Assembly: GCF_001667075.1 (NCBI RefSeq)
Contig: NZ_LZIL01000035.1
Location: forward strand, 216,559 to 280,558
Length of the DNA stretch: 64,000 bases
Direction of reading: 5' to 3'
From: Mycobacterium sp. 852014-52450_SCH5900713
GTDB lineage: Bacteria; Actinomycetota; Actinomycetes; Mycobacteriales; Mycobacteriaceae
The notes beneath the pieces are model-generated. The model saw nothing but the letters and a program-made list of their open reading frames with translations. It made no database searches and was not told the DNA's origin. A program made the position numbers and the translations under genes. Shown here piece after piece: positions 27,707 through 40,638 of this stretch (the stretch's first letter is position 1; every line of letters begins with the position of its first letter).

Positions 27707-30054
27707 CCGAAGCGGCCGCGGATACCACCGCGATCCTCACCGGCCAAGACTCGCTGGTGTTGGCGTCCATGGCCTCGCCGGTCGAGCGGGAACTGGTGAC
27801 GGCCTGGATGGCTCAACAGCGCGCGGACAAGCCCGAGGCGAGATTCGACGTGCTGGAACTGCCGCCGCCCACCGCGCCCCCCGATGCGCTGACCGCGCTG
27901 ATCGAGCAGCTCGAGGCCGGCGGCGGCGACGACCGTTCCATCGTCCCGGTACGGGTGTTCTGGCTGCCGCCACCGGATCGCGGCAGAGTCGCCAAGCTGG
28001 CCGGGCTGCTACCGGGGCGAGATCCCTACCACCCCAACGAACGTCAGCAACTGCAGATCATTCGCAACGCTCCCCAGCGGGCGCGGGTGGTGGCCGGCGA
28101 ACCGGCGAAAGTCTCCGAACTGCGCGAGCAGTGGCGCGACACCACCGTTGGCGAGAATGAAAGCGACTTCGCCCGATTCGTCATCCGGCGCGCGCTGCTG
28201 GCGCTGGAACGCGTCGAGTATCGGATCCTGGGGCCGCAGTACAAGTCTCCGCGGCTGGTAAAGCCGGAAATCTTGGAGTCCAGCCGATTTCGTGCCGGGC
28301 TGAAGAAAATCCCCGGCGCGACCGTCGACGAAGCGGGCGAGATGCTCGACGAACTCTCCACCGGCTGGAGCCGCGTGTCCGTCGACCTCGTTTCCGTGCT
28401 CGGCAGGATGCTCAGCCGCGGATTCGATCCGGAGATTGACTACGACGGATATCAGGTCGCGGCGATGCGCGCGGCGCTGGAGGCCCACCCGGCGGTGCTG
28501 TTGTTCTCGCATCGCTCCTACATCGACGGCGCGGTGGTGCCGGTGGCAATGCAGGAAAACCGGCTGCCGCCCGTGCATGTGTTCGCCGGCATCAACCTGT
28601 CGTTCGGCGCGATGGGCCCGCTGCTGCGCCGGTCCGGCGTCATCTTCATTCGCCGCAACATCGGCGAAAACCCGCTCTACAAATACGTTCTGCGCGAATA
28701 CGTCGGCTACATCGTCGAAAAGCGGTTCAACCTGAGTTGGTCCATCGAGGGCACGCGCTCGCGCACCGGCAAGATGTTGCCGCCAAAACTCGGCCTGCTG
28801 GCCTACGTCGCCGATGCCTACCTGGACGGCCGCAGCGAAGACATCCTGCTGCAGCCGGTGTCCATCAGCTTCGACCAGTTGCACGAGATCGCCGAGTACG
28901 CGGCCTACGCCCGTGGCGGGGAGAAGACGCCCGAAGGCGTTGGCTGGCTGTACAACTTCATCCGGGCGCAGGGCGAACGCAACTACGGCAAGATCTACGT
29001 CCGCTTCCCGGAAGCCGTTTCGATGCGCCAATACCTGGGCCCGGCGCACGGCACGCTGACTCACGACCAGGACGCCAAACGGCTTGCGCTGCAGAAAATG
29101 TCGTTCGAGGTCGCGTGGCGGATATTGCAGGCGACGCCGGTGACGGCGACCGGCCTGGTGTGCGCGTTGCTGCTCACCACCCGCGGCGCGGCGTTGACGC
29201 TCGATCAGCTGCACCACACCCTGCAGGACTCGCTCGACTATCTGGAACGCAAACAGAACCCGATGTCGACGAGTGCGCTGCGGCTGCGCTCGCGCGACGG
29301 CGTGCGGGCGGCGGTCGACGCGTTGTCCAACGGGCACCCGATCACCCGGGTCGACGGCGGCCGGGAACCGGTGTGGCACATCGCCCCCGACGAGCAACAC
29401 GCGGCCGCGTTCTACCGCAACTCGCTGATCCATGCCTTCCTGGAGACCTCGATCGTCGAATTGGCGCTGGCGCATGCCCGGCACGCCGAGGGCGACCGGA
29501 TGCGCGCCTTCTGGGACCAGGCGATGCGGCTGCGCGACTTGCTCAAGTTCGACTTCTACTTCGCGGATTCGGCGGCATTCCGGGACAACATCGCCGAAGA
29601 GATGGCCTGGCACGACGATTGGGAAGCCCATGTCAGCGCCGGGGGCGAGGAGATCGACGCGCTGCTGTTCGCCAAGCGCCCGCTGATGGCGGATGCGATG
29701 CTGCGGGTGTTCTTCGAGGCCTACGAGATCGTCGCCGACGTGTTGCGGGATGCGCCGGCCGACGTCGGCCAGAAGGACTTGACCGCCTCGGCGCTCGGCG
29801 TGGGCCGCCAATACGTGGCGCAAACCCGGGTCCGCAGCAGCGAATCGGTGTCGACGCTCTTGTTCGCCACGGCCTATCAGGTCGTCGTCGACCAGGATCT
29901 CATCGCGCCCGCGCCGGACCTCGCCGACCGTCGGGCCGCGTTTCGGGGGGAGCTGCGGGACATCCTGCGAGATTCGGATCACGTCGGGCGGATAGCGCGC
30001 GACCAGTTCGTCGCCCGCGAGGTCAAGGCGCGTCGGGAGCGCCTGGCTCGGTAG
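27703..30054 (+). CDS. plsB2: Glycerol-3-phosphate 1-O-acyltransferase PlsB2
   Basis: This 783-residue acyltransferase is of the PlsB type. The catalytic HX4D motif is SHRSYID (His270, Asp275), followed by the glycerol-phosphate binding stretch [19 protein letters not shown] and the [11 protein letters not shown] block. It adds the first acyl chain to glycerol 3-phosphate, giving the substrate for PlsC. The GTG start overlaps the plsC stop, so the two acyl transfer steps and the WS/DGAT are one coupled unit for glycerolipid synthesis at the membrane. Confidence 0.95.
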   Translation: MTEAAADTTAILTGQDSLVLASMASPVERELVTAWMAQQRADKPEARFDVLELPPPTAPPDALTALIEQLEAGGGDDRSIVPVRVFWLPPPDRGRVAKLAGLLPGRDPYHPNERQQLQIIRNAPQRARVVAGEPAKVSELREQWRDTTVGENESDFARFVIRRALLALERVEYRILGPQYKSPRLVKPEILESSRFRAGLKKIPGATVDEAGEMLDELSTGWSRVSVDLVSVLGRMLSRGFDPEIDYDGYQVAAMRAALEAHPAVLLFSHRSYIDGAVVPVAMQENRLPPVHVFAGINLSFGAMGPLLRRSGVIFIRRNIGENPLYKYVLREYVGYIVEKRFNLSWSIEGTRSRTGKMLPPKLGLLAYVADAYLDGRSEDILLQPVSISFDQLHEIAEYAAYARGGEKTPEGVGWLYNFIRAQGERNYGKIYVRFPEAVSMRQYLGPAHGTLTHDQDAKRLALQKMSFEVAWRILQATPVTATGLVCALLLTTRGAALTLDQLHHTLQDSLDYLERKQNPMSTSALRLRSRDGVRAAVDALSNGHPITRVDGGREPVWHIAPDEQHAAAFYRNSLIHAFLETSIVELALAHARHAEGDRMRAFWDQAMRLRDLLKFDFYFADSAAFRDNIAEEMAWHDDWEAHVSAGGEEIDALLFAKRPLMADAMLRVFFEAYEIVADVLRDAPADVGQKDLTASALGVGRQYVAQTRVRSSESVSTLLFATAYQVVVDQDLIAPAPDLADRRAAFRGELRDILRDSDHVGRIARDQFVAREVKARRERLAR

Positions 30055-30083
30055 TCCCCGGTCGGGGCTCATACCCTGGGCGT

Positions 30084-32120
30084 ATGACGGTCGATCGGTC
30101 GGTGACGCCACCCCGCGCGCGGGCGTGGCCGCTGCTGATCGGTGTCGCGCTGTTGGCGGGCTGCACGGCGGCCGGTATCGGGGCGTTGTCGCTGGCCGAC
30201 GCGCTGACCGCCACGGGGTTGCCGAACCCGGGTCCGGCAACCACGCTGGGGCTACCGTTCATCCGGGCGGCGGGGGAGATCGCCGCGGTGCTGGCCGTGG
30301 GCTCGTTCCTGTTCGCGGCGTTTCTGGTGCCGCCCCAACGCAGCGGCGTCCTGGACGCCGACGGGTACCGGGCGCTTCGCCTGGGGACCGTGGCGTCGGG
30401 TGTCTGGGCGGCGTGTGCGGCGCTCCTGGTTCCGCTGACCATTTCCGACGTGTCGGGCCGCCCGCTGGTCGCGCTTTTGAACCCGGTGCGGATCTGGTCG
30501 ATCGCCGGCCTGGTCACCACCGCCTCCGCGTGGCGCTGGACCGCGGCGCTGGCCGCGCTGGTGATGCTGGCCAGCCTCTCGGTGCTGCGCTGGTCGTGGA
30601 CGCCGCTGCTGTTCGCCGGCTCGCTGCTGACGCTCATCCCGCTCGGGCTGACCGGCCATTCGTCGGCGGGCGGTTCGCACGACCTGGCGACCAACAGCCT
30701 GCTGATCCACCTCATGGCCGCGGGCCTGTGGGCCGGCGGCCTCTTGGCGTTGACCGCCTACGGGCTGTGCGGCGGCGGGCACGTCGCCCTGGCGGCGCGG
30801 CGGTTCTCCGCAATCGCGCTGTGGTGCTGGGTCGCGATGGCGCTCAGCGGTCTGGTGAACGCCGCGGTGCGCGTCCCGTTGGGCGACCTGGTGACCACCG
30901 ATTACGGCCGATTGGTGGTGGGCAAGTTCGCCGCGTTATGCGTGCTGGGGGTGATCGGCTGGCGCCAGCGGCGCTCGTCGGTCGCCGGTTTGCAAGCGGA
31001 ACCGCCTCAGCCGGAGGCGCGCCGCGCCCTGCTCCGGCTGGCGCTCGCCGAGGCCGCGGTCTTCGGCCTCACCTTCGGCATCGCCGTCGGGCTGGGCCGC
31101 ACCCCGCCGCCACCGCCGCCGAGCCGGCTGCCCTCGATTCCCGAGGCCGAGATCGGCTACGACTTCAACGGCCCGCCGACCCCGGCGCGGATCCTGTTCG
31201 ACTGGCGCTTCGACTTGATCTTCGGCAGCGCCGCCATCGTCTTTGCCGCCCTCTATGTGGCCGCCGTGGTCCGCCTGCGCCGCCGGGGTGACGCCTGGCC
31301 GCCGGGCCGGACCGTCGCCTGGCTGCTCGGCTGCCTCACGTTGCTGTTCGTCACGTCGTCGGGGGTCGGTCGCTACATGCCGGCGATGTTCAGCGTGCAC
31401 ATGGTCGCCCACATGGGCCTGTCGATGCTGGTGCCGATCCTGCTGGTGCTGGGCGCCCCGGTGAGCCTGGCCCTGCGGGCGTTGCCCGCCGCCGGCCGCG
31501 ACGACCCGCCCGGTATGCGGGAATGGCTGTTGGCCGCCCTGCACAGCGGGCTGTCGCGGTTCCTCACCAACCCGGTCGTGGCCACCGTGCTCTTCGTCGC
31601 CGGCTTCTACGGGCTGTACCTGTCGAGCCTGTTCGACATCGCCGTGGGCAGTCACGCGGGGCACCTGGCGATGAACCTGCACTTCCTGCTCAGCGGGTAC
31701 CTCTTCTACTGGATCGTCATCGGGGTCGACCCCACGCCGCGTCCGATTCCGCCGCTGGCCAAGGTGGGCGTGGTGTTCGCGTCGTTGCCGCTGCACGCGT
31801 TCTTCGGGGTGGTGCTGATGGGCACCCGCAGGGTGCTCGGCGCCGACTACTATCGCTCGCTCGGCTTGACCTGGCACACCGACCTGATCGGTGACCAGCG
31901 GTTGGGTGGCGGGATCGCCTGGGCGGCGGGGGAGCTGCCGCTGGTGATCGTGATGCTGGCGTTGCTGGTGCAGTGGGCGCGCAGCGACGACCGGACCGCC
32001 CGGCGGTTGGACCGCGCCGCCGACCGCGACGACGACGCCGAGCTGGTCGCCTACAACGCGATGCTGGCCGAGCTGTCGCGGCGCGACAGACCCAACCGTC
32101 CGCACCAGCCGGCGGATTGA
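30084..32120 (+). CDS. CopD-CtaG fusion: copper transport / cytochrome c oxidase assembly membrane protein
   Basis: The 678-residue integral membrane protein has about seven helices of CopD (copper resistance D) type in the first 330 residues, a proline-rich linker (TPPPPPPSRLPSIPE), and a C-terminal CtaG/caa3-type assembly domain with about seven helices. Histidines placed in helices (FSVHMVAHMGLSM, NLHFLLSGYLFYW, LPLHAFFGV) could bind copper. It is the Rv0102 type, which in M. tuberculosis lies far away. Role in copper delivery to cytochrome oxidase is inferred from the family. It starts 29 bases after plsB2 and may be transcribed with it. Confidence 0.85.
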   Translation: MTVDRSVTPPRARAWPLLIGVALLAGCTAAGIGALSLADALTATGLPNPGPATTLGLPFIRAAGEIAAVLAVGSFLFAAFLVPPQRSGVLDADGYRALRLGTVASGVWAACAALLVPLTISDVSGRPLVALLNPVRIWSIAGLVTTASAWRWTAALAALVMLASLSVLRWSWTPLLFAGSLLTLIPLGLTGHSSAGGSHDLATNSLLIHLMAAGLWAGGLLALTAYGLCGGGHVALAARRFSAIALWCWVAMALSGLVNAAVRVPLGDLVTTDYGRLVVGKFAALCVLGVIGWRQRRSSVAGLQAEPPQPEARRALLRLALAEAAVFGLTFGIAVGLGRTPPPPPPSRLPSIPEAEIGYDFNGPPTPARILFDWRFDLIFGSAAIVFAALYVAAVVRLRRRGDAWPPGRTVAWLLGCLTLLFVTSSGVGRYMPAMFSVHMVAHMGLSMLVPILLVLGAPVSLALRALPAAGRDDPPGMREWLLAALHSGLSRFLTNPVVATVLFVAGFYGLYLSSLFDIAVGSHAGHLAMNLHFLLSGYLFYWIVIGVDPTPRPIPPLAKVGVVFASLPLHAFFGVVLMGTRRVLGADYYRSLGLTWHTDLIGDQRLGGGIAWAAGELPLVIVMLALLVQWARSDDRTARRLDRAADRDDDAELVAYNAMLAELSRRDRPNRPHQPAD

Positions 32121-32275
32121 TCCACAGTCGCGATTCCTTCCACAGGCCCGATGGGGCACCGCCGGATTCCGGCCCCTTCGCCCGCCGGCCCGTCGGTGGC
32201 GCCGGGCTCAATGGCGGCCAGGACGGGCGGTGCCTCGTTCACCGCCCAACAGCAAACCGAGAAGGGATCATTCCA

Positions 32276-32782
32276 ATGTTCGAAACCCCGCTTACCGTGG
32301 TCGGGCACATCGTCAACAACCCCGAACGCCGACAGGTCGGCACCCAGGAGGTCATCAAGTTTCGCGTCGCCAGCAACTCCCGGCGGCGCACGGCCGACGG
32401 CGGCTGGGAGCCGGGCAACTCGCTGTTCATCAACGTCAACTGCTGGGGAAAGTTGGTCACGGGCGTGGGTGCCGCGTTGGGCAAGGGCGCCCCGGTGATC
32501 GTGGTCGGTCACGTCTACACCAGCGAGTACGAAGACCGCGACGGCAACCGCCGCTCGTCACTGGAGATGCGGGCGACCTCCGTCGGGCCCGACGTATCCC
32601 GCGCGATTGTGCGGATCGAGAAGCCGGGCTACACCGGTCCCAATCCGGAGCAGGCGGCCATCAATGGAACTTCGGTGGCGGCCGCCGACGTTGGTGGTGA
32701 CGAGGACCTGAAGGCCGGCGACGACCCGGCCGACTCCGGTGACGGCGCCGCTGACCGCGTCTCGCTCTCCGTGCCGGCTTGA
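32276..32782 (+). CDS. Single-stranded DNA-binding protein paralogue (SsbB type)
   Basis: The 168-residue protein has an N-terminal OB-fold of about 115 residues (GHIVNNPERRQV, NSLFINVNCWGKLV, VIVVGHVYTSEYED) like SSB, and an acidic, disordered tail. The tail ends DRVSLSVPA and lacks the DDDIPF-type tip that recruits partner proteins in the main SSB. It is equivalent to Rv2478c, the second mycobacterial SSB, thought to act under stress or in recombination. GAGAAGGG precedes the ATG by eight bases. The main ssb lies elsewhere with rpsF/rpsR and is not in this window. Confidence 0.85.
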   Translation: MFETPLTVVGHIVNNPERRQVGTQEVIKFRVASNSRRRTADGGWEPGNSLFINVNCWGKLVTGVGAALGKGAPVIVVGHVYTSEYEDRDGNRRSSLEMRATSVGPDVSRAIVRIEKPGYTGPNPEQAAINGTSVAAADVGGDEDLKAGDDPADSGDGAADRVSLSVPA

Positions 32783-32872
32783 CGGTCGGCTTGGGGGCGG
32801 GCCGGCGGTTGTCGGCCGGTGCCTAGGATGGTCCGCGAGATCACTTGTAGACCAGAAAGGCACAACAGCGGC

Positions 32873-34549
<1,677 letters not shown>

Positions 34550-34669
34550 TGTCAGCTGCGCAGCACCCCGAAAATGCGGCCCAGACGAGCCGCGGCGGGT
34601 GCACCCCGCTTGCGGGGGAAGTGGGCGGTTGAGCGCAGTGGCGTTCGTCACGAGTTGGGAGCCATCGGC

Positions 34670-37600
34670 ATGACGATTGATCCCGGAGCCAAGCAGGCGC
34701 TCAAGCCGTGGACCGCCTTCACCCGGCAGCAGGACATCCCCGACTGGATCGCGAAGGCCTATATCGAGAGCTATCGCGGCCCGCACGGCGACGAACCCGG
34801 GGCGGAATCCGGCCCAATCGACCTGACCGTCCCGACCGCGATCGTGACCCCCGCCATGCTCGGCGCGCACTATCGGCTCGGTGAGCACCGTCCCGCCGGC
34901 CAAAGCCGGGTCGCGGTCTACCCCGCGGACGACCCGGCCGGATTCGGGCCCGCGCTGCAAGTCGTCACCGACCACGGCGGCATGCTGTTGGACTCCGTCA
35001 CGGTGCTGCTGCACCGCCTCGGTGTGCCCTACGCGGCCATCATGACCCCGGTGTTCGAGGTTCACCGCAACCCTGCGGGCGACCTGGTCAGCGTCGAGTC
35101 GAAACCGCCCGGTGCCCCGCAATACGTGGGCGAGGCGTGGATACACGTGCAACTGCTGCCCTCGGTCGACAGCAAGGGCCTCGCCGAGGTCGAACGGTTG
35201 TTGCCCAAGGTGCTGTCCGACGTGCAACAGGTCGCCAGCGACGCGGGCGAGTTGATCGCCACCCTGAGCGGCCTGGCCGCGGAAGTGGAAACCAACGCCC
35301 AGGGCCACTTCTCGGCCCCCGACCGCGCCGATGTCGCGGCGCTGCTGCGCTGGCTGGGCAACGGTAACTTTCTGCTGCTCGGCTACCAACGTTGCCGCGT
35401 GCACGATCGTTTCGTCTCCGGCGACGGGTCACCCGGGCTGGGCGTCCTGCGCTCCCGCACCGGTGCCCGCCCTCGGCTGACGGATGACGACAAATTGCTG
35501 GTGTTGGCGCAATCGGTCGTCGGCAGCTACCTGCGCTACGGTGCCTATCCGTACGCCGTCGCGGTTCGGGAAAATGTCGGCGGCGACGACGGCGTGGTCG
35601 AGCACCGCTTCGTCGGACTCTTCACCGTCGCCGCCATGAACGCGGACGTTCTGGAAATCCCCACGATCTCGACCCGAGTGCGCGACGCGCTCGCCCTGGC
35701 CGACAGCGACCCGATCCACCCCGGCCAGCTGCTGCTCGACGTCATTCAAACCGTCCCGCGCTCAGAGCTGTTCACGTTGAGCGCCGAACGGCTCTTGACG
35801 ATGGCCAAAGCCGTGGTGGATCTGGGATCCCAACGGCGGGCGTTGTTGTTCCTGCGCGCCGATCGGCTCCAGTACTTCGTCTCGTGCCTGGTCTACCTGC
35901 CCCGCGATCGCTACACCACGCAGGTGCGGTTGCAAATCGAGGACATTCTGGTCCGCGAGTTCGGTGGCACGCGGCTCGAATTCACCGCGCGCGTTAGCGA
36001 ATCGCCTTGGGCCCTCATGCATTTCATGGTGCGGTTGCCGGAAGACGCGGCGCCGGTCGACGTCTCCGAAGCCAACCGGGTCCGCATCCAGGGACTGCTG
36101 AGCGAAGCCGCGCGGACCTGGACCGACCGGTTGATCGGGGCCGCCGCGGAAGGCTCCGTCGACCAGGCCGATGCCGAGCACTACGGCACCGCTTTCTCCG
36201 AGGTCTACAAGCAAGCCGTCACCCCGGCCGATGCCATCGAGCACATCGGCATCATCGAAGGGCTGCATGATAATTCGGTCAAGCTGGTGTTCTCCGAGCG
36301 AGGCGAGGACGGGGCCGCCCAGCTGACCTGGTTTCTGGGCGGGCGCACCGCCTCACTGAGCCAGCTGCTGCCCATGTTGCAGAGCATGGGCGTGGTGGTG
36401 CTCGAGGAGCGACCGTTCACCGTCACCCGCCCGGACGGGCTGCCGGTATGGATCTATCAGTTCAAGATTTCTACGCACCCCACGATCGCGCCGGCGACGA
36501 CCACTGCCGACCGCGACGCGACCGCACAGCGGTTCGCCGATGCGGTCACCGCGATCTGGCAAGGTCGCGTCGAGATCGACCGGTTCAACGAGCTGGTCAT
36601 GCGCGCCCGGCTGACCTGGCAGCAGGTCGTGCTGCTGCGCGCCTATGCGAAGTACTTACGGCAGGTGGGCTTTCCCTACAGCCAGTCCTATATCGAGTCG
36701 GTGCTGAACGAGCACCCGTCCACCGCGCGATCGCTGGTCGCCCTATTCGAGGCGCTCTTCGATCCCCGGCCGTCGGGCGCGTCAGTCAACCGTGACGCAC
36801 AAGCGGCGGCGGCCGCGGTGGCCGCCGACATCGACGCGCTGATGAGCCTGGACACCGACCGCATCCTGCGGGCGTTCGCATCGCTGGTTCAGGCGACGCT
36901 GCGCACCAATTACTTTGTGACGCGCGAGCGTTCGGCACGCGCCCGAAACGTGTTGGCACTCAAGCTGAATGCGCAGCTCATCGACGAATTGCCGCTGCCG
37001 CGTCCCAAGTACGAGATCTTCGTCTATTCGCCCCGCGTCGAAGGTGTGCACCTGCGGTTCGGCCCGGTGGCCCGCGGCGGGCTGCGCTGGTCGGACCGCC
37101 GCGACGATTTCCGCACCGAGATCCTCGGCCTGGTCAAGGCGCAGGCGGTGAAGAACGCCGTCATCGTGCCGGTTGGCGCCAAGGGCGGCTTCGTCGTCAA
37201 GCGGCCGCCGCTGGCGACCGGCGATCAGGCGGAGGACCGCGATGCCACCCGCGCCGAGGGCGTCGCCTGCTATCAGCTGTTCATCTCCGGCCTGCTCGAT
37301 GTGACCGACAACGTCGACCACAAAACGAGAAAGGTCAGCCCGCCGCCCGAGGTGATACGGCGCGACGGTGACGACGCCTACCTGGTGGTGGCCGCCGACA
37401 AGGGCACCGCGACCTTCTCCGACATCGCCAACGACGTGGCGAAGTCCTACGGCTTCTGGCTGGGTGACGCCTTCGCGTCCGGCGGATCGGTGGGCTACGA
37501 CCACAAGGCGATGGGCATCACGGCCAGGGGTGCGTGGGAGGCCGTCAAGCGACACTTCCGGGAGATGGGCGTCGACACCCAGGCCGAGGACTTCACGGTG

Positions 37601-39511
37601 GTGGGCATCGGCGATATGAGCGGTGACGTGTTCGGCAACGGCATGCTGCTCTCCAAGCACATCAGGTTGATCGCCGCCTTCGATCACCGGCACGTGTTCC
37701 TCGACCCCGACCCCGCCCCCGCGGCCTCGTGGGAGGAGCGCCGGCGGATGTTCGACCTGCCGCGGTCCAGCTGGGAGGACTACGACAAGTCGTTGATCAG
37801 CGAGGGCGGCGGTGTGTACAGCCGCGAGCACAAGTCCATCCCCGTCAGCCCGCAGGTGCGCGACGCGTTGGGCATCGACGCAGAGATCACCGAGATGACC
37901 CCGCCCAACCTGATCAAGGCGATCTTGCAGGCGCCGGTCGATCTGCTGTTCAACGGCGGCATCGGCACCTACATCAAGGCCGAGTCCGAGTCCGACGCCG
38001 ACGTCGGCGATCGCGCCAACGATCCGGTGCGCATCAACGCAAGTCAGGTGCGCGCCAAGGTGATCGGCGAGGGCGGGAACCTGGGGGTGACCGCCCTGGG
38101 CCGGGTCGAGTTCGATCTGTCGGGTGGGCGCATCAACACCGACGCGATGGATAACTCCGCCGGCGTGGACTGTTCGGACCACGAGGTGAACATCAAGATC
38201 CTGATCGACTCGCTGGTCACCGCCGGCAGGGTCGACCCCGACGAGCGCAAAGCGTTGCTGGAGTCGATGACCGACGAGGTCGCGCAACTGGTGCTCACCG
38301 ACAACGAGGATCAGAACGACCTGATCGGCACCAGCCGCGCCAACGCGGCCAGCCTGCTGCCGGTGCACGGCAGGCAGATTCAATACCTCGTAGACGAGCG
38401 TGGGCTCAACCGCGAATTGGAAGCCCTGCCGTCGGAGAAGGAGATCGACCGGCGGTGTGAGGCCGGCATCGGCCTGACGTCGCCCGAGCTGTGCACCCTG
38501 ATGGCGCACGTCAAACTCGGGCTCAAAGAGGAGATGCTGAACACCGAATTGACCGAGCAGGATGTGTTCGCATCCCGGTTGCCGCAATACTTTCCGACGC
38601 CGTTGCGGGAACGGTTCAGCGCAGGGATCCGCACCCACCAGCTGCGCCGTGAGATCGTCACCACCATGCTGATCAACGACCTGGTCGACACCGCCGGCAT
38701 CAGCTACGCGTTCCGGATCACCGAGGATGTCGGGGTCGGGCCCGTCGACGCGGTGCGGACGTACGTCGCCACCGACGCCATCTTCGGCGTGGGAGAGATC
38801 TGGCGGCGGATCCGCGCGGCGAATCTGCCGGTCGCGATGTCCGATCGGCTCACGCTCGACACCCGACGGCTGATCGACCGCGCCGGCCGCTGGCTGCTCA
38901 ACTACCGACCGCAACCGCTGGCCGTGGGTGCGGAGATCAACCGGTTCGCGGCGAAGGTCAAAGACCTGACCCCGCGGATGTCGGAGTGGTTGCGCGGCGA
39001 CGACAAGGCGATCGTCGAGAAGGAAGCCGCCGAATTCTCTTCGCAAGGTGCACCCAACGACCTGGCGTACATGATCGCCGCTGGTCTCTACCGATTTAGT
39101 CTGCTGGACATCATCGACATCGGCGACATCAACGACATCGACGCCGCCGAGGTCGCGGACACCTATTTCGCCCTGATGGACCGGCTGGGCACCGACGGCC
39201 TGCTGACCGCGGTGTCCGAACTGCCCCGCAATGACCGCTGGCATTCCCTGGCGCGCTTGGCGATTCGCGACGACATCTACGCCTCGCTGCGATCGTTGTG
39301 CTTCGATGTGCTCGCCGTGGGCGAGCCGAACGAAAGCGGCGAGGAGAAGATCGCCGAGTGGGAACACCTATCCGCATCAAGGGTGGAGCGGGCCCGCCGA
39401 ACCCTCATCGAAATTCAGGAAAGCGGGGAAAAGGATCTCGCGACGCTGTCGGTGGCCGCGCGTCAGATCCGGCGCATGACCCGCACCAGTGGAAGAGGAT
39501 CATCAAGTTGA
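34670..39511 (+). CDS. gdh: NAD-dependent glutamate dehydrogenase, large (L180) type
   Basis: The 1613-residue enzyme is of the large NAD-GDH class. I start it at MTIDPGAKQ, the conserved mycobacterial start; the frame opens 96 bases earlier without support. The N-terminal 700 residues hold ACT-like regulatory segments, and the catalytic core carries [31 protein letters not shown] with the active-site lysine, and the dinucleotide-binding [16 protein letters not shown]. It deaminates glutamate to 2-oxoglutarate and ammonia using NAD. In mycobacteria it is controlled by GarA binding. The 120 bases before it hold a hairpin, CCCCG-cttg-CGGGG at 34604-34617. The stop overlaps the thioesterase TTG start. 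Confidence 0.95.
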   Translation: MTIDPGAKQALKPWTAFTRQQDIPDWIAKAYIESYRGPHGDEPGAESGPIDLTVPTAIVTPAMLGAHYRLGEHRPAGQSRVAVYPADDPAGFGPALQVVTDHGGMLLDSVTVLLHRLGVPYAAIMTPVFEVHRNPAGDLVSVESKPPGAPQYVGEAWIHVQLLPSVDSKGLAEVERLLPKVLSDVQQVASDAGELIATLSGLAAEVETNAQGHFSAPDRADVAALLRWLGNGNFLLLGYQRCRVHDRFVSGDGSPGLGVLRSRTGARPRLTDDDKLLVLAQSVVGSYLRYGAYPYAVAVRENVGGDDGVVEHRFVGLFTVAAMNADVLEIPTISTRVRDALALADSDPIHPGQLLLDVIQTVPRSELFTLSAERLLTMAKAVVDLGSQRRALLFLRADRLQYFVSCLVYLPRDRYTTQVRLQIEDILVREFGGTRLEFTARVSESPWALMHFMVRLPEDAAPVDVSEANRVRIQGLLSEAARTWTDRLIGAAAEGSVDQADAEHYGTAFSEVYKQAVTPADAIEHIGIIEGLHDNSVKLVFSERGEDGAAQLTWFLGGRTASLSQLLPMLQSMGVVVLEERPFTVTRPDGLPVWIYQFKISTHPTIAPATTTADRDATAQRFADAVTAIWQGRVEIDRFNELVMRARLTWQQVVLLRAYAKYLRQVGFPYSQSYIESVLNEHPSTARSLVALFEALFDPRPSGASVNRDAQAAAAAVAADIDALMSLDTDRILRAFASLVQATLRTNYFVTRERSARARNVLALKLNAQLIDELPLPRPKYEIFVYSPRVEGVHLRFGPVARGGLRWSDRRDDFRTEILGLVKAQAVKNAVIVPVGAKGGFVVKRPPLATGDQAEDRDATRAEGVACYQLFISGLLDVTDNVDHKTRKVSPPPEVIRRDGDDAYLVVAADKGTATFSDIANDVAKSYGFWLGDAFASGGSVGYDHKAMGITARGAWEAVKRHFREMGVDTQAEDFTVVGIGDMSGDVFGNGMLLSKHIRLIAAFDHRHVFLDPDPAPAASWEERRRMFDLPRSSWEDYDKSLISEGGGVYSREHKSIPVSPQVRDALGIDAEITEMTPPNLIKAILQAPVDLLFNGGIGTYIKAESESDADVGDRANDPVRINASQVRAKVIGEGGNLGVTALGRVEFDLSGGRINTDAMDNSAGVDCSDHEVNIKILIDSLVTAGRVDPDERKALLESMTDEVAQLVLTDNEDQNDLIGTSRANAASLLPVHGRQIQYLVDERGLNRELEALPSEKEIDRRCEAGIGLTSPELCTLMAHVKLGLKEEMLNTELTEQDVFASRLPQYFPTPLRERFSAGIRTHQLRREIVTTMLINDLVDTAGISYAFRITEDVGVGPVDAVRTYVATDAIFGVGEIWRRIRAANLPVAMSDRLTLDTRRLIDRAGRWLLNYRPQPLAVGAEINRFAAKVKDLTPRMSEWLRGDDKAIVEKEAAEFSSQGAPNDLAYMIAAGLYRFSLLDIIDIGDINDIDAAEVADTYFALMDRLGTDGLLTAVSELPRNDRWHSLARLAIRDDIYASLRSLCFDVLAVGEPNESGEEKIAEWEHLSASRVERARRTLIEIQESGEKDLATLSVAARQIRRMTRTSGRGSSS

Positions 39512-39924
39512 GCGTCGGCTTCGTCGCCCCCGTGCCGGTGCGTTGGTCGGACATCGACATGTATCAGCACGTCAACCACGCCACCATGGTCACGATTCTG
39601 GAGGAGGCCCGGGTCCAGTTTCTGCGCGAAGCATTCGAGGTCGATATCTTGACCATCGGGTTGCTAATCGCCGAAGTCAAGGTGACGTACAAAGGTCAAC
39701 TGCGGCTGGTCGATTCGCCGCTGCAGGTGACGATGTGGACCAAGCGGCTGCGGGCGGTGGACTTTACGCTGGGCTACGAAGTGCGCTCGGTCGGCGCCGA
39801 TCCCGAGTCTAAGCCCGCCGTCGTCGCCGAGTCGCAGCTGGCCGCCGTCCATATCGAGGAGGAGCGCCTGGTGCGGCTCTCCCCACATCATCGGGAGTAT
39901 CTGCAACGGTGGATTCGGCAGTAG
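39508..39924 (+). CDS. Acyl-CoA thioesterase, hot-dog 4HBT family
   Basis: The 138-residue hot-dog protein begins at a TTG that overlaps the gdh stop (TTGA), which gives exactly the length of the mycobacterial family (Rv2475c). The 4-hydroxybenzoyl-CoA thioesterase-like signature is [17 protein letters not shown], with the catalytic aspartate in SDID, followed by [12 protein letters not shown]. It would hydrolyse an acyl-CoA in the cytoplasm; the substrate is not known. Coupling to gdh is conserved but unexplained. Confidence 0.88.
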   Translation: MSVGFVAPVPVRWSDIDMYQHVNHATMVTILEEARVQFLREAFEVDILTIGLLIAEVKVTYKGQLRLVDSPLQVTMWTKRLRAVDFTLGYEVRSVGADPESKPAVVAESQLAAVHIEEERLVRLSPHHREYLQRWIRQ

Positions 39925-40583
39925 TTGACCGCGGACTCTGGTTGGGGCCAGCCGACCGGACCGCCCAGCGCCGGGACCTGGCCGCGTTCGTCGACTACGC
40001 GCTGCGTCTCGACGACACCGCCGTCATTCGCCTTCGCGCTCGATCGGCCGGTCTGCTGACGGCTTGGGTGGCAACCGGTTTCGACGTCCTGGCCAGTCGC
40101 GTGGTGAGTGGTGAAGTGCGGCCCGAGGATCTGTCGGTGGGCGCGGACGCCCTGGCGCGCGGCCTGGCCGCGATGGACGACGCGGGCTACGTCAACCCCG
40201 GCTTCGCGATGGACTCCGCGTGGCGGGGTGCGTTGCCCCCGGACGCCGGCTTCACCCACCTCGAGGACATACCCGCCCGGGTGATGCTCGACCTGGCGCA
40301 GCGCGGCGCACAACTTGCCAAGGAACACGGCAGTTCGCACGGCCCACCCGTATCGCTGCTCGACCAGGAAGTCATCCAGGTGAGCTCCTCCGATGCGAGT
40401 GTGGGGCTGCCCATGCGGTGTGTGTTCGCTTTGACCGCAATGGGTTTCCTACCGCAGTCACCAGATGCCGTCGGCGCCGACGACATGATCAGGGTCCGGA
40501 TCCTGCCGACCTGGTTGCGCATCGACGCCCGATTCGGCTCTGTGTACCGGCGCCGCGGCGACCCGGCGCTCCTGCTGCGCTGA
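39909..40583 (+). CDS. Conserved mycobacterial protein of unknown function (Rv2474c type)
   Basis: The 224-residue protein starts at a GTG inside the 3' end of the thioesterase gene, overlapping it by 16 bases, and completes the gdh string. It is soluble, mostly alpha-helical in character (RDLAAFVDYALRLDDTAVIR, ALARGLAAMDDAGYV), with no known catalytic motif or signal peptide. It corresponds in position to Rv2474c. Function is unknown; its location suggests a link to glutamate metabolism or to the thioesterase. Confidence 0.8.
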   Translation: MDSAVVDRGLWLGPADRTAQRRDLAAFVDYALRLDDTAVIRLRARSAGLLTAWVATGFDVLASRVVSGEVRPEDLSVGADALARGLAAMDDAGYVNPGFAMDSAWRGALPPDAGFTHLEDIPARVMLDLAQRGAQLAKEHGSSHGPPVSLLDQEVIQVSSSDASVGLPMRCVFALTAMGFLPQSPDAVGADDMIRVRILPTWLRIDARFGSVYRRRGDPALLLR

Positions 40584-40616
40584 CTCGTATCACGTTCCGA
40601 ATCATCTTGAGTCAAA

Positions 40617-40633
40617 CCCCGGCATGCGGGGTG
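40617..40633. terminator. Hairpin between convergent genes
   Basis: ACCCCG (40617-40622) pairs with CGGGGT (40628-40633) around a five-base loop. It lies in the 55-base gap between the ends of the gdh string (plus) and the flavoprotein gene (minus), where a bidirectional terminator is expected. It lacks a T-run, as is common in mycobacteria, so its activity is a guess from place and symmetry. Confidence 0.45.
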
Positions 40634-40638
40634 AGTCG

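Noticed and set aside
28009..30240. Long antisense open frame (743 codons) opposite plsB2
   Set aside because: Same reason: shadow of a well supported gene, with no ribosome site or recognisable domain.
34574..34669. Longer gdh start, 32 codons upstream
   Set aside because: The added sequence is Arg/Ala-rich with no ribosome site, and MTIDPGAKQ matches the conserved start.
36782..39367. Long antisense open frame (861 codons) opposite gdh
   Set aside because: It is a mirror frame produced by high GC and codon bias of gdh. It has no family sequence and is dominated by Arg, Gly, His and Val.
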